Origin: Aeriscardovia sp.
GTDB lineage: Bacteria; Actinomycetota; Actinomycetes; Actinomycetales; Bifidobacteriaceae
NCBI GenBank assembly: GCA_017965665.1
Contig: JAGCPN010000007.1
Span: 62,001-126,000, forward strand
DNA: 64,000 bases
Direction of reading: 5' to 3'
This document shows positions 54,168 to 63,092 of this stretch, one piece after another; position 1 is the stretch's first letter, and each line of letters opens with the position of its first letter. A program made the position numbers and the translations under genes. Under the pieces are notes generated by a model. That model did no database searches, was not told the origin of the DNA, and saw only the letters and a list, made by a program, of their open reading frames with translations.

Positions 54168-54611
54168 GTGAAAGAACGAATTGTCGATAGTGAAGTCAGA
54201 TTAATTCCATATTACAGAAATGACGAGGCCTCGCTTCCCTGGTATCAAGATTTAGATCTGTGCAGGCAGGTCGATAACAGAGACAAGCCCTACAATATAA
54301 ATCTTTTGCATAGCATGTATGACTTTCTCTGCTCTCACGGAGAGTGCTATTACATTGAATACAGGGGCAAATTAGTTGGAGATGTTTCTCTGAGGGACAA
54401 CGCAGAAATTGCCATCGTAGTGTGCAAAGAGTTTCAGAACCGCCATATCGGCCGGCGCTGCGCAAAGGAAATGCTGAAACTCGCAAGTGAAAAAGGAATG
54501 GAGTTTGTGAAAGCGAATATTTATTCTTTCAATCATCAGAGCAGGCGTATGTTTGAGTCGATCGGGTTCTACCAAACGGATGAAGAATGGTACCGGCACG
54601 ACTTAATATGA
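54168..54611 (+). CDS. GNAT-family N-acetyltransferase
   Basis: 147 residues from a GTG, with GGAGAGG 5 nt upstream. The GNAT fold shows VRLIPYYRNDEASLPWYQD at the start, YIEYRGKLVGDVSL, the acetyl-CoA region IAIVVCKEFQNRHIGRRCAKEML (QxxGxG/A-like, here QNRHIG) and NHQSRRMFESIGFYQ at the end. The substrate is unknown; small-molecule or protein acetylation are both possible. It lies between the tandem repeat and the nuclease pair, with AT-rich composition. Confidence 0.88.
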   Translation: MKERIVDSEVRLIPYYRNDEASLPWYQDLDLCRQVDNRDKPYNINLLHSMYDFLCSHGECYYIEYRGKLVGDVSLRDNAEIAIVVCKEFQNRHIGRRCAKEMLKLASEKGMEFVKANIYSFNHQSRRMFESIGFYQTDEEWYRHDLI

Positions 54612-54809
54612 GAAATTCGGCCTTATAGGAAAAGCACAGATAACAGAGTAGGGCGTTCATATAGGCTTACAACATCTTTGCTTCTTTGCCGCATGCATAG
54701 TTTTGCATAGTGAATGTCCGGCAAATTAACGGATTAACACGGATAGATAATCCACTTTACAATTAGAAGCAGTTTGTGACAGGGATTTTGCAGATAAGTC
54801 GGGGGAAAA
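54612..54809. other. AT-rich intergenic region upstream of the nuclease pair
   Basis: About 200 bases without a gene. An inverted repeat GGATTA-N11-TAATCC lies at 54731-54753 and could be an operator for the nuclease pair that starts at 54810. A direct repeat of GCATAG is seen near 54695-54710. I found no convincing promoter hexamers. Confidence 0.5.
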
Positions 54810-55511
54810 ATGTTTATAGCCATAAGCTGCATAGTTCTAGTGGCGATCGCAGCTTCTATAGTTTCCTACATAGTTTTAAAGTCTCCCTTCAGTTACCCCT
54901 ACTTCACCCGCTCTATAGATATTTCCGGAAAGAGAAAGCCCGACATAGAGGATCTGGTAGACCAATATCTCATTGATTGCGGGATGAGAGATGTGGAAAA
55001 AGAGCGGGCCCGGGTGGCCGCATGGAAGGCCGAGTGCAAAAAAGAGATAGCAAAAAGTCCTTTTCGGGGCAGGAGGGAAAAGCAGTTTGAAGCCGTAGTA
55101 GACGACGATCACGCCTACCGCTTCACAGCTTTCAGGATGCAGACAAGGTACCAGCAGCGCAACTATCAGAGGACGGCATATAGAGTAAGAAATGAAATTG
55201 GAACCTACTCATGCAACTATGCCTACCTCGCCTCCAGAAATGCCATGCTGGCAAGCATCAATTACGAAACCACGCTGAAAAAGTACAACAGCCAGGAACA
55301 GAGAAGGCTTCTCACTCCCAAGCTTAGACAGGAAATCATGGAGAGGGACAACTACACCTGCCAAATCTGCGGGAAGTATATGCCTGACAAAGTAGGGCTG
55401 CAGATAGACCACATAATCCCCATAGCCAAGGGAGGAAAGACCGTGCCCTCAAACCTTCAGGTTTTGTGCTCTAGGTGCAACGGAAGTAAGCACGACAAAC
55501 TTGGACAATGA
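54810..55511 (+). CDS. membrane-anchored HNH endonuclease
   Basis: 233 residues, GGGGG 4 nt before the ATG. One hydrophobic helix at the very N-terminus (about 4-24) is followed by a charged region of ~140 residues with no family I recognise. A C-terminal HNH domain (about 168-230) follows: RDNYTCQIC (C184, C187), the DH pair at D200-H201 in LQIDHIIPIAKGG, N215 in SNLQVLCSRCN (C220, C223). The four cysteines form the structural zinc site. A nuclease held at the membrane would suit defence against incoming DNA or a DNA-processing role, which is inference. Coupled to the next gene by ATGA. Confidence 0.88.
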   Translation: MFIAISCIVLVAIAASIVSYIVLKSPFSYPYFTRSIDISGKRKPDIEDLVDQYLIDCGMRDVEKERARVAAWKAECKKEIAKSPFRGRREKQFEAVVDDDHAYRFTAFRMQTRYQQRNYQRTAYRVRNEIGTYSCNYAYLASRNAMLASINYETTLKKYNSQEQRRLLTPKLRQEIMERDNYTCQICGKYMPDKVGLQIDHIIPIAKGGKTVPSNLQVLCSRCNGSKHDKLGQ

Positions 55512-56686
55512 CGTTAGAGTGTAAAATTTGGGACATGGAACAAATACAATTTGCGGAGCTAAAAAGAAGATTAAAAGTCCTCAAAGACAATCTTACTTCC
55601 GAGTACGGTCCCTCATCGGACGGGATCTCCATTCGTCCTCCCGAGTGGCAAGAAAGCCAACTCGAGGCATATATAATAGAACCTTTTACGCAAGCGCTTG
55701 GATTTAAACCCGGTGACCCAAAGAGTCCCGAAACGGTCTTACCTCAGCCCTACAGAGGAGTGCGAAGTCCAAATACACGGGCAGATTTTGGCCTTTATTT
55801 AAACTCGCAACTTGTAATAGTTATAGAGTGTAAAAGGCTTAATGAGTCTTTGGACAAGGATGTTTCCCAGTTAGATGAATATTTTCGTCCCCAGACGGGT
55901 CAAATCAATACCGTAAAAGTCGGAATCCTCACTAACGGGGATGAGTTTAGGTTTTATACGGATTATGAAAACCACAACGTCATGGATTGTGAACCCTACT
56001 GGAAATTCAGGTTGTCGGAACTGTCAGATAAAGATGTACGAACCTTATTGCTCTATGCTACTGGAAATCTAGAAGAGACCCTACGCGATCTACCAGCGAT
56101 TGTTTACGCCGAAAAGCTTAAGCGATGGCTGTTAGAGGGGGGCAAAGAAAATCTAGAGTGGCTTTACAAAGCAACATCTAAAGAGATAAAAGCAGATAGT
56201 CATAATAAAAAGCTATATGCAGAAAAGGTCTGGGATTTTATCTTCCCTACCAGCAATGCAGCAGAAGGTAGTTTGGACATGTTTAAGGCCAATGTCGCAG
56301 ACCTCCACAGTGCAGAAGAAAAACATTCAATAGAAGGCAAAAAGATTAATTTAAGCAATCTTTCTTCGCCCTACCCGAAAATTTCTGGCTATGAAATCGA
56401 AGATATCGGTTTTGAGAGGGTGAATAATTGGGCTGAAGCGCTTGTGAGCATTATCAGAACTCTTTGCGAAAAATATGATCTGCCGGATCGTATGCAAAAG
56501 AATTTGGGATGGTTTCGACAAGTGGCGATCAATAATCCATCCAAACCCAATCAAACTTGGGTTAAAGTGACAAATGAGTACGAAGTTAATACGCACAGCA
56601 GTACTGAGGATAAGATTAGCGAGCTGAAAAAATGTTTCAAAGCGATCGGTATCAACATGAATAGGGTACACTTCTACTCTCGTTAA
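55508..56686 (+). CDS. stand-alone HsdR_N-type restriction nuclease domain protein
   Basis: 392 residues; the start overlaps the HNH gene's stop (an ATG at 55535 is an alternative). The N-terminal ~170 residues resemble the HSDR_N domain of type I restriction subunit R, a PD-(D/E)XK nuclease: ADFGLYL gives D93 and VIVIECKRL gives E107-x-K109, followed by QLDEYF. The helicase domains of a real HsdR are missing; the C-terminal ~200 residues are unrelated to helicases and unrecognised. No hsdM or hsdS is nearby. Composition is AT-rich and core codon bias is absent, suggesting transfer. Confidence 0.85.
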   Translation: MTLECKIWDMEQIQFAELKRRLKVLKDNLTSEYGPSSDGISIRPPEWQESQLEAYIIEPFTQALGFKPGDPKSPETVLPQPYRGVRSPNTRADFGLYLNSQLVIVIECKRLNESLDKDVSQLDEYFRPQTGQINTVKVGILTNGDEFRFYTDYENHNVMDCEPYWKFRLSELSDKDVRTLLLYATGNLEETLRDLPAIVYAEKLKRWLLEGGKENLEWLYKATSKEIKADSHNKKLYAEKVWDFIFPTSNAAEGSLDMFKANVADLHSAEEKHSIEGKKINLSNLSSPYPKISGYEIEDIGFERVNNWAEALVSIIRTLCEKYDLPDRMQKNLGWFRQVAINNPSKPNQTWVKVTNEYEVNTHSSTEDKISELKKCFKAIGINMNRVHFYSR

Positions 56687-56882
56687 TGCGAATACAAAAG
56701 TAAAAATAAACAACATGCAAAAGCAGACAAGCCGGGAGATTGGGCAGTTGGGGCATTCCCCTTTTGAGTTTGCTGCAACGTTATAGCCTTCATTCCATTC
56801 GATGTCTTTTATTCGGTAAATGAAAAAATATATTCCGTTTTAAATTGCAACTGTGCGGGTAAGTTCTGGATGGAGGTTATGA
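56687..56882. other. AT-rich spacer closing the accessory block
   Basis: About 196 bases without a gene between the nuclease gene and the NAD(P)HX dehydratase. It holds the right copy of the 12-bp inverted repeat (56767-56778) and an AT-rich stretch near 56815-56845 that could carry the promoter of the next gene. No integrase remnant or tmRNA-end copy was found. Confidence 0.55.
56767..56778 (+). repeat. right copy of the 12-bp inverted repeat flanking the accessory block
   Basis: AGTTTGCTGCAA, exact reverse complement of the sequence at 52669-52680. The flanking bases also share a CCTT-type stretch. The pair encloses about 4.1 kb containing the ATPase, GNAT and both nucleases. Confidence 0.5.
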
Positions 56883-57758
56883 ATGAATTCAAGATTTAAT
56901 GTTAAGGAGGCAATTTCTTTAATTGTTTACCCTGACAAAGATTCCAACAAGTATTCCCGAGGTGTAGCTGGCCTTTTAACCGGCTCCGAACGCTTTCCCG
57001 GGGCGGGGGTCCTGTCTTCCAGAGGCGCTCTTCGAAGCGGGGCCGGATTTTGTAGATATATGGGGGAGGGGCAGTTTTGCAATTCCCTGGTTCTGGGAAG
57101 CTGCCCCGAAATCGTCTTAGGAGAGGGTGCCTGTAACAGCTTCCTTATAGGTTCCGGTATTCCGGATATCATGCAGGATCCGAGAAAGGATCTTGCAGAG
57201 CGCATATTTAGCGATCCTTCCATGTACCGGGGAAGCAAAGGATGGCTGGTCCTCGATGCAGGGGCTATGGATCTCGTTTTAAACTCTTCCCCTGCGGTTC
57301 CCGCGGTAATTACCCCACATTCCGGGGAACTGCAGAAGCTTTTAAAAAAGAAGGGGATCGAGGCGACGGCGGAGGATATTCTAGATAACCCCCTGCGCTT
57401 TGCAAAACTTGCCTCCCGGCTTTTTTCCTGCGCCGTCCTCTTAAAGGGAGCCCGCACTGTAGCAGCCTTGGGAGCTTTTTTGCAGGAAGTGGATGCCGAC
57501 TGCCATTTTTTGGCCTGCGCTGGGACCGGAGACGTGCTGGCGGGTTTTCTCGCGGGGTTTTTGGCCGTCTGCAAGCCCGAGGGGGAGGAGGAGTTCGTCA
57601 GGGCCTGCGCCGCCGCCGCCTATCTTCACAACCTTGCAGGAAAGATCGCGAGCCAGAGCATGGCCGGGCCCGGCCGCCCGATAGTGGCGGGGGACGTGGC
57701 CGACAACCTTCCGAACGCCTTTTTATGGGTTTATGGGCAATTCAAAAAGATAAACTAG
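56883..57758 (+). CDS. nnrD: ADP/ATP-dependent NAD(P)H-hydrate dehydratase
   Basis: 291 residues with GGAGG 6 nt before the ATG. Repairs hydrated NADH and NADPH. The ribokinase-like fold is shown by SRGVAGLLTGSERFPGAGVLSSRGALRSGAGF, LIGSGIPD, VLDAGAMDLV, ITPHSGELQKLL and the active-site CAGTGDVLAGFLAGFLA. Only the dehydratase half is present; the epimerase half (YjeF_N) is absent, so the gene is not the fused Nnr. It marks the return to core-like composition and is followed by alr. Confidence 0.9.
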   Translation: MNSRFNVKEAISLIVYPDKDSNKYSRGVAGLLTGSERFPGAGVLSSRGALRSGAGFCRYMGEGQFCNSLVLGSCPEIVLGEGACNSFLIGSGIPDIMQDPRKDLAERIFSDPSMYRGSKGWLVLDAGAMDLVLNSSPAVPAVITPHSGELQKLLKKKGIEATAEDILDNPLRFAKLASRLFSCAVLLKGARTVAALGAFLQEVDADCHFLACAGTGDVLAGFLAGFLAVCKPEGEEEFVRACAAAAYLHNLAGKIASQSMAGPGRPIVAGDVADNLPNAFLWVYGQFKKIN

Positions 57759-57800
57759 ATTTATAAGCGAAGAAGAAAAAATCCACAAGGAATAAGATAC

Positions 57801-59171
57801 ATGCCTTTTCCAGTCATAACCCCGCGCCAGCAGCACAGCATGGCGGGGAGCGCAGTTGACTTTAAAAATTTAAGTTGCCAAGGGCAGAGCAATTACCTAA
57901 AGGCCCTCAGGACCTTCCCAGGACAGGCCATAGTAGATTTTTCAGCGCTCGTGGAGAATATGCGCCGCATGCGCTCCCTTTTTGCGCCTGCCGAGGTCAT
58001 GGGAATAGTCAAAGCCAATGCCTATGGCCACGGCCTCATCCCTTCCTGCCTTGCGGCACTAAAGGCGGGATGCTCGTGGATAGGCGTAGCCAAGGCGCAG
58101 GAGGCCCTGGCGATCCGAAGGGGAGGTATAGGCCCCGGCATGTGCCGGGTGCTGGCATGGCTCGCCAACTGCGTCTGGGCGCCCTATGAAGAGATGATTG
58201 AAGAAGACATAGACATAGCCCTGGGATCTTTGGACGAAGTGGAAGCCGTCTCAAATGCCGCCCAAAGGGCCGGAAGGCGCGCCCGGGTACACATAGTCGT
58301 AGACACCGGCTTTAGCAGGAACGGCTTTCTTGAGGCTTCCTTTGAAAAGGCCCTTACCCTCCTAAAGAGGCTTTCGTCAGAGGGCAGGCTGCAGGTAGTC
58401 GGGATTATGAGCCACTTTTCTTCGGCCGATGCCGAAGACAAAGAGAGCGGCCGGTATACGGACCTCCAGTTTGGAAGTTTTTCAAGGTTTGCCGCAAGGG
58501 CGCGGGAGGCGGGCTTTGACAACCTTTTGCGCCATATCGCCAACAGCGCCTCCAGTTTTTCCCGCTCCCTCACCCGGCTCGACATGGTCAGGCCCGGCAA
58601 CAGTTTTTACGGCTACGCCGCCGACTACGCCCTCGGATCCCCGCAGGATTTCGGCCTGACGCCGGCCCTCACTCTGGAGGCCCAATTGGCGAAGGTAAAA
58701 GACGTGGAGGAAGGGCGCTGCGTGTCCTACGGGAGGACTTACCGGACGGAAGGGGAGACCTCCCTCGCCATAGTCCCCCTGGGGTATGCAGACGGGATCT
58801 TGCGCACTGCGGGCGGATCCAACTCCCCTTCCGAAAAGTCGGGCGCGCCCGTTCGCGTGCTCACTTCCTCAGGGCCCGAGATTGCCAGGGCCTGCGGAAA
58901 GGTGTGTATGGACCAGTTCATGATCGACCTGGGGGCTCCCATGGAAAGCCTGGGCGTCATGGAGGGGGACACCGTGCGCCTCTTCGGCCCCGGGGCCGGG
59001 GAAGAAAAGGGCGAGCCCACGGCCGACGACTGGGCGAGAAGATCGGAGAGCATAAGCTACGTAATCTACACCAACCTGTCTTTGAAGATTCCGCGGCTCT
59101 ACCTGAACGCCAAAAGGGAGCTGGGCGAAAAGGAACTTTCCCTTTTGGATCCTGAATGCGTGCTTTCTTAG
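57801..59171 (+). CDS. alr: alanine racemase
   Basis: 456 residues; AAGGA 9 nt before the ATG. Makes D-alanine for the MurF substrate D-Ala-D-Ala. The PLP lysine is K71 in GIVKANAYGHGL. Other marks are VDTGFSRNGF, MSHFSSADAEDKESGRYTDLQ, IANSASSFS, MVRPGNSFYGYA, CVSYGRTYRTEGETSLAIVPLGYADG and CMDQFMIDLG. The N-terminal ~35 residues before FPGQAIVDFSAL are longer than usual; a later start at an internal ATG (residue 14) is possible. Confidence 0.95.
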   Translation: MPFPVITPRQQHSMAGSAVDFKNLSCQGQSNYLKALRTFPGQAIVDFSALVENMRRMRSLFAPAEVMGIVKANAYGHGLIPSCLAALKAGCSWIGVAKAQEALAIRRGGIGPGMCRVLAWLANCVWAPYEEMIEEDIDIALGSLDEVEAVSNAAQRAGRRARVHIVVDTGFSRNGFLEASFEKALTLLKRLSSEGRLQVVGIMSHFSSADAEDKESGRYTDLQFGSFSRFAARAREAGFDNLLRHIANSASSFSRSLTRLDMVRPGNSFYGYAADYALGSPQDFGLTPALTLEAQLAKVKDVEEGRCVSYGRTYRTEGETSLAIVPLGYADGILRTAGGSNSPSEKSGAPVRVLTSSGPEIARACGKVCMDQFMIDLGAPMESLGVMEGDTVRLFGPGAGEEKGEPTADDWARRSESISYVIYTNLSLKIPRLYLNAKRELGEKELSLLDPECVLS

Positions 59172-59178
59172 GAGTTGC

Positions 59179-60462
59179 ATGAAAGAACAAAAACTGGACG
59201 TGCCCTTCAGAAATCCCATCCCCAGAGGGTATTCCCTCCGCGATCTCGACAGATTCTTTGAAGAAGACGGCAAGTCGAAGCTGCGCACGGAGTTTGAAAG
59301 GGACAGGGCGCGCCTCATCCATTCTTCGGCCTTCAGAAGGCTCGGGGGCAAGACCCAGGTGAGGACTGCGGGCTACAACGACTTTGCCAGAAACCGCCTC
59401 ACCCACTCCCTGGAAGTCGCCCAGATAGGGCGGCAGATAGGCTACCTTTTGGGGTGCGATCCCGACGTAGTCGACTGCGCCTGCCTCGCCCATGACCTGG
59501 GGCACCCGCCCTTTGGCCACAACGGTGAAAAAGTCCTCGCCTCTATTTGTGAAGACATCGGGGGGTTTGAAGCGAATGCCCAGACTTTCAGGATTTTGAC
59601 CAGGCTGGAGCCCAAGGTGTTTAAGGAGGGGAGGAGCTGGGGTCTGAACCTTACCCGCGCCTCTCTGGACGCCTGTGTAAAATACCCCTGGACCAAAGAA
59701 GAGGCGCCCTCCTACACAAATAACGGAAAAAAGTTCTGCATCTACCCGGAAGACATGGAGGCCTTCCTCTGGCTCAAAGATCCGGGCAGGGAACACGAGC
59801 GCCCTATGGAGTGCCAGGTCATGGACATCTCCGACGATATAGCCTACTGCGTCCATGACTTTGAAGACGCCCTGGAGAGCGGGGCCGACTTGTCCTCTTT
59901 CAACCCCAATTTCGGGATGCGGGACCTTACGGATGCCATGAGGGCCTGGTACGGGAAGGGAGAAGACCCTGAGGGGCTAAAAGAGGCGTATCTTCGCCTC
60001 TCCTCCTTCAATCCCTTCTTCGGGAAAAAAGTTGACGGATCCAGGGCGTCTTTGGCCGCCCTGAAGAACCTGACCAGCGCGCTTATAGGGCGCTTCGCCT
60101 CTTCCATCATGACGGCCACGCGCAGGAAAGACGGAAACGAGCCACTGGTGCGCTACAACGCCGACCTCGAGATCCCGGAGAACACCAGGATGGAGATAGA
60201 GCTTCTAAAGGGGCTTTCGGCACTGCTGGCCACATCCGAAAAAGCCTACCTCGAAAAGCAGGCGCAGGAGAGAAAGATAGTGGAAGAAGTGGTGGAGGGC
60301 CTGATTGCCACTCCTTCCCCCGAAAAGTACTTCGAGACCCAGTACCTCGAAGACTTCAGGAAAGCCGGAAGCGGCAAAGAGAAGCTGAGGTGCGCCTGCG
60401 ACCAGGCCGCGAGCCTCACCGATGCCTCCATTCGGATCCTCTGGGAAAAGATGAAGTTCTAG
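59179..60462 (+). CDS. dgt: deoxyguanosinetriphosphate triphosphohydrolase-like protein
   Basis: 427 residues with AGGAG before the ATG. Dgt hydrolyses dNTPs to nucleoside and triphosphate. The HD-domain metal ligands are in RLTHSLEVAQIGRQIG and CLAHDLGHPPFGHNGE, then DISDDIAYCVHDFEDAL. FRRLGGKTQVR is the typical N-terminal phrase. dnaG begins directly after its stop, the dgt-dnaG order known from actinobacteria. Confidence 0.95.
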   Translation: MKEQKLDVPFRNPIPRGYSLRDLDRFFEEDGKSKLRTEFERDRARLIHSSAFRRLGGKTQVRTAGYNDFARNRLTHSLEVAQIGRQIGYLLGCDPDVVDCACLAHDLGHPPFGHNGEKVLASICEDIGGFEANAQTFRILTRLEPKVFKEGRSWGLNLTRASLDACVKYPWTKEEAPSYTNNGKKFCIYPEDMEAFLWLKDPGREHERPMECQVMDISDDIAYCVHDFEDALESGADLSSFNPNFGMRDLTDAMRAWYGKGEDPEGLKEAYLRLSSFNPFFGKKVDGSRASLAALKNLTSALIGRFASSIMTATRRKDGNEPLVRYNADLEIPENTRMEIELLKGLSALLATSEKAYLEKQAQERKIVEEVVEGLIATPSPEKYFETQYLEDFRKAGSGKEKLRCACDQAASLTDASIRILWEKMKF

Positions 60463-62454
60463 ATGGCCTCCATTCCAAAAGCAGAGATAGACGAAGTCAG
60501 GGAGGCCTGCGACCTTTACGACATAGTTTCCGAGACGGTGTCTCTAAAAAAGAGCGGGCCGGAAGCCTATGTGGGGCTGTGCCCGTTCCATGACGAAAAG
60601 ACGCCGAGCTTCTCGGTGAGGCCCTCTCTGGGCACCTGGCACTGCTTCGGATGCGGGGAAGGCGGGGACGTCTTCGACTACATAGAAAAAAGGGACGGGG
60701 TGGAATTTCAGGAGGCGGTCAAAATGCTCGCCGACCGCTGTTCCATCCCCCTCCACCTGGAAGAGGGCAAGAGCGCTGAAAAGCTCTCGACTAGGACCAG
60801 GCTTTTGGAAGTGTGCGGAGAAGCGGAGCTGTTTTTCAGGCAGAGCGCGGAAAAAGATCCCGAGGGGCACCTTGAAAAATTCCTGGCCGGCAGGGACTTC
60901 ACCATGGAGCAGGGGGCGCAGTTCGGATGCGGCTGGGCGCCCAACAGCTACGACGCCCTCCTCTCCCACCTGGTGTCCAAGGGATTTGCCGTAGAAGAAG
61001 CGGTGGACGCGGGCCTGGCGCGCAAAAAGGCGGGCGGGGGCGCTTACGACTACTTCCGCGGGCGAGTCATCTGGCCCATTTCCGATTCTGCCGGCAGTGT
61101 CATAGGCTTTGGGGCCAGGCGGGTGCTAGATGAAGACAAAATAGAGGCCAAGTACATCAACACTCCCGAGACCCCCCTCTATAAAAAGTCGAGGGTGCTT
61201 TTCGGCCTGAGCCTCGCAAAGGAAGAAATCATAAGCTCCAGGTCGGCAGTGGTCGTGGAGGGCTACACAGACGTCATGGCCATGAGGTTTTCAGGGGTCA
61301 AAAACGCGGTAGCTGCCTGCGGCACGGCGTTCGGCTACGATCACGCCCAGATGCTGCGCCGCCTCATACAGGACGACGCCGTCGGAAAGATGCAGCTAAA
61401 GTCCGGAAAAGAGCAGAGCCGGGTAATCTTCGCCTTTGACGGAGACGAGGCCGGAAAGAAGGCCACCCTCAAAGCCACGAGCCTGGATTCGGCCTTCCTC
61501 TCCCAGACTTTCGTAGCCAGGGCTGAAAACGGTTTGGATCCCTGCGATCTTCGCATGGAAAAGGGCGAAGAGGCCGTCCGGGACCTGATAAAGGGCGCCA
61601 AGCCCATATACGACTTTATAATCGACAGGATCCTGGAGGATTTTGAAAAAAAAGAGGACGTGGAAAAGGCGGAGGAGATAGAGTCCTGCGCAGGAGTGGT
61701 GTCCACGATAAAGGACGCCTTCCTTAGAGAGCTCTACACCCAGTCTCTCACAAGCAAGCTCTGCACCCTGCTTTTGCCTTATGTAGACAGGAAGGTCGCC
61801 AGAGAGGTGCTGCTCTCCTTTGCAAACAAGTCTCCCGACTCGCCCGAGCTGCGCGGGCGCATAAGCTCTTTAGTGGAGAGGGCGGTCAGGACCCTGGCTC
61901 CGGAAAAGGAGTGGGTGCCTAAAGAAGGCAGAGATCCCTTCCCCTCTTCCCCGCGCCCCGCATCCGCGAGGGAGGGGATGGAAGATCCGGTCGTCCTCTG
62001 CGAGCAGCAGCTTATGGCGGAAGCCGTACAGCGCCCCGGGGATATCGACGCCGATCTTTGGGGGCAGCTGGATGAAGAGAGCTTTTCAACTCCCGTGTTC
62101 AGGGCCTTCTTTACGGCCCTGGAGGCGGCCGGAGGAATAGAGGCCGGAAAGAAGGCGCGCCCCAAGGAGTGGGTGGAAAAACTCATGGACGCCTCTCCCT
62201 CGATTCTCTACCCTGTCATCCCCGCCTTGGCATCTTCACCCCTCCCCCCTTCCTCCGGAGAGGAGGGCGAGGCCCTGGGCCGCTCTCTGATAGCCAAAGT
62301 TTTGGAGCTGGGGATAGTGAGGAAGGAAACCCGATGCAAAAAAGATTTGACGGAGGGAAAAGGGGACGTGAAAGAGATTCTTGCCAGAGTACAGGAACTT
62401 GAAAAAAAGAAGCAGGAGCTGAGGCGCATTATAAGCGGAGAGGTGAGAAGATGA
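60463..62454 (+). CDS. dnaG: DNA primase
   Basis: 663 residues; the ATG follows the dgt stop directly. Makes RNA primers for replication. The N-terminal CHC2 zinc domain uses C40, H43, C61 and C64 (LCPFHDEKTPSF, WHCFGCGEGG). The RNA-polymerase domain has RGRVIWPISDSAGSVIGFGARR and the Toprim acidic residues in VVVEGYTDVMA and FAFDGDEAGKKA. The C-terminal DnaB-binding domain is present. It ends in an ATGA overlap with the next gene. Confidence 0.96.
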   Translation: MASIPKAEIDEVREACDLYDIVSETVSLKKSGPEAYVGLCPFHDEKTPSFSVRPSLGTWHCFGCGEGGDVFDYIEKRDGVEFQEAVKMLADRCSIPLHLEEGKSAEKLSTRTRLLEVCGEAELFFRQSAEKDPEGHLEKFLAGRDFTMEQGAQFGCGWAPNSYDALLSHLVSKGFAVEEAVDAGLARKKAGGGAYDYFRGRVIWPISDSAGSVIGFGARRVLDEDKIEAKYINTPETPLYKKSRVLFGLSLAKEEIISSRSAVVVEGYTDVMAMRFSGVKNAVAACGTAFGYDHAQMLRRLIQDDAVGKMQLKSGKEQSRVIFAFDGDEAGKKATLKATSLDSAFLSQTFVARAENGLDPCDLRMEKGEEAVRDLIKGAKPIYDFIIDRILEDFEKKEDVEKAEEIESCAGVVSTIKDAFLRELYTQSLTSKLCTLLLPYVDRKVAREVLLSFANKSPDSPELRGRISSLVERAVRTLAPEKEWVPKEGRDPFPSSPRPASAREGMEDPVVLCEQQLMAEAVQRPGDIDADLWGQLDEESFSTPVFRAFFTALEAAGGIEAGKKARPKEWVEKLMDASPSILYPVIPALASSPLPPSSGEEGEALGRSLIAKVLELGIVRKETRCKKDLTEGKGDVKEILARVQELEKKKQELRRIISGEVRR

Positions 62455-63089
62455 ACGCAGAAGAAGACGAAGGAGCAGAAAAAAGCCGCAGCAAGACCGC
62501 CCTGGTCGCGGGCATCGCCCTCGCTTTCTGCCTGATTCTCGGAGGCGTTTGGGCTATAGCCTTCTTCCACGGCAAAAGGGCGATAGACAGGAAGTGCGAG
62601 CAGACTTATTCTGAGGCCCAGGACTCCTATAAAAGCTTTGAAGGGGAGAGGACGTCGGTTCAAAACGCCTTGGAGACTTCCAGCGCCAAATCCTCTGCGG
62701 CCTTCGCCGCGCTCCAAAAGGCTCTGAGCTCCAAAACCGATTCCTCTCCGGTTCTGTGCAGCGCAGGAAAAAATGAATCGATAGAGGCGAACAGGGCGCT
62801 TATCCACACCCTTTCAGACAAACAGCAATCTTTGGCCTCCCTCTCAGCCGCCCTCCTGGACAGCGAAAAGGCTTCAAACGCCTCGGAAGAAAAGGCGCTG
62901 GCCGAAGAAGAAATTTCTGCCGCCAAGGCCGCCCTCCCCGCGCTCTCCCAGAGTTCGCAGTCTGAAATCAAATCCAGGATCTCAAATCTTGAGGATGAAA
63001 TCGGCAATCCCTCTCCGTCTTTGGCGCAAATCAAAGACGCCATGCTGGCTTTGGAAGGGAGTTTAAAGGGAGCGGGGATCGGAAATTAA
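62451..63089 (+). CDS. unknown single-pass membrane protein downstream of dnaG
   Basis: 212 residues, coupled to dnaG by ATGA. Acidic and basic start (EEDEGAEKSRSK), a transmembrane helix at about 17-38 (ALVAGIALAFCLILGGVWAIAFF), then a ~170-residue outer or lumenal region rich in Ser, Ala, Glu and Lys, strongly helical, with no recognised domain. The layout matches that of the protein at 30327 downstream of dnaE. No cysteine-lipobox is present. Confidence 0.75.
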   Translation: MNAEEDEGAEKSRSKTALVAGIALAFCLILGGVWAIAFFHGKRAIDRKCEQTYSEAQDSYKSFEGERTSVQNALETSSAKSSAAFAALQKALSSKTDSSPVLCSAGKNESIEANRALIHTLSDKQQSLASLSAALLDSEKASNASEEKALAEEEISAAKAALPALSQSSQSEIKSRISNLEDEIGNPSPSLAQIKDAMLALEGSLKGAGIGN

Positions 63090-63092
63090 AAG

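Noticed and set aside
54731-54784. Promoter for the nuclease pair with TTTACA as -35
   Set aside because: No -10 hexamer at 16-18 nt. The nearby GGATTA/TAATCC inverted repeat is noted as a possible operator only.
52140-56882. Duplicated tmRNA 3' end as attL/attR of an island
   Set aside because: No second copy of the T-arm or acceptor sequence was found near 56.7 kb, and no integrase is present.
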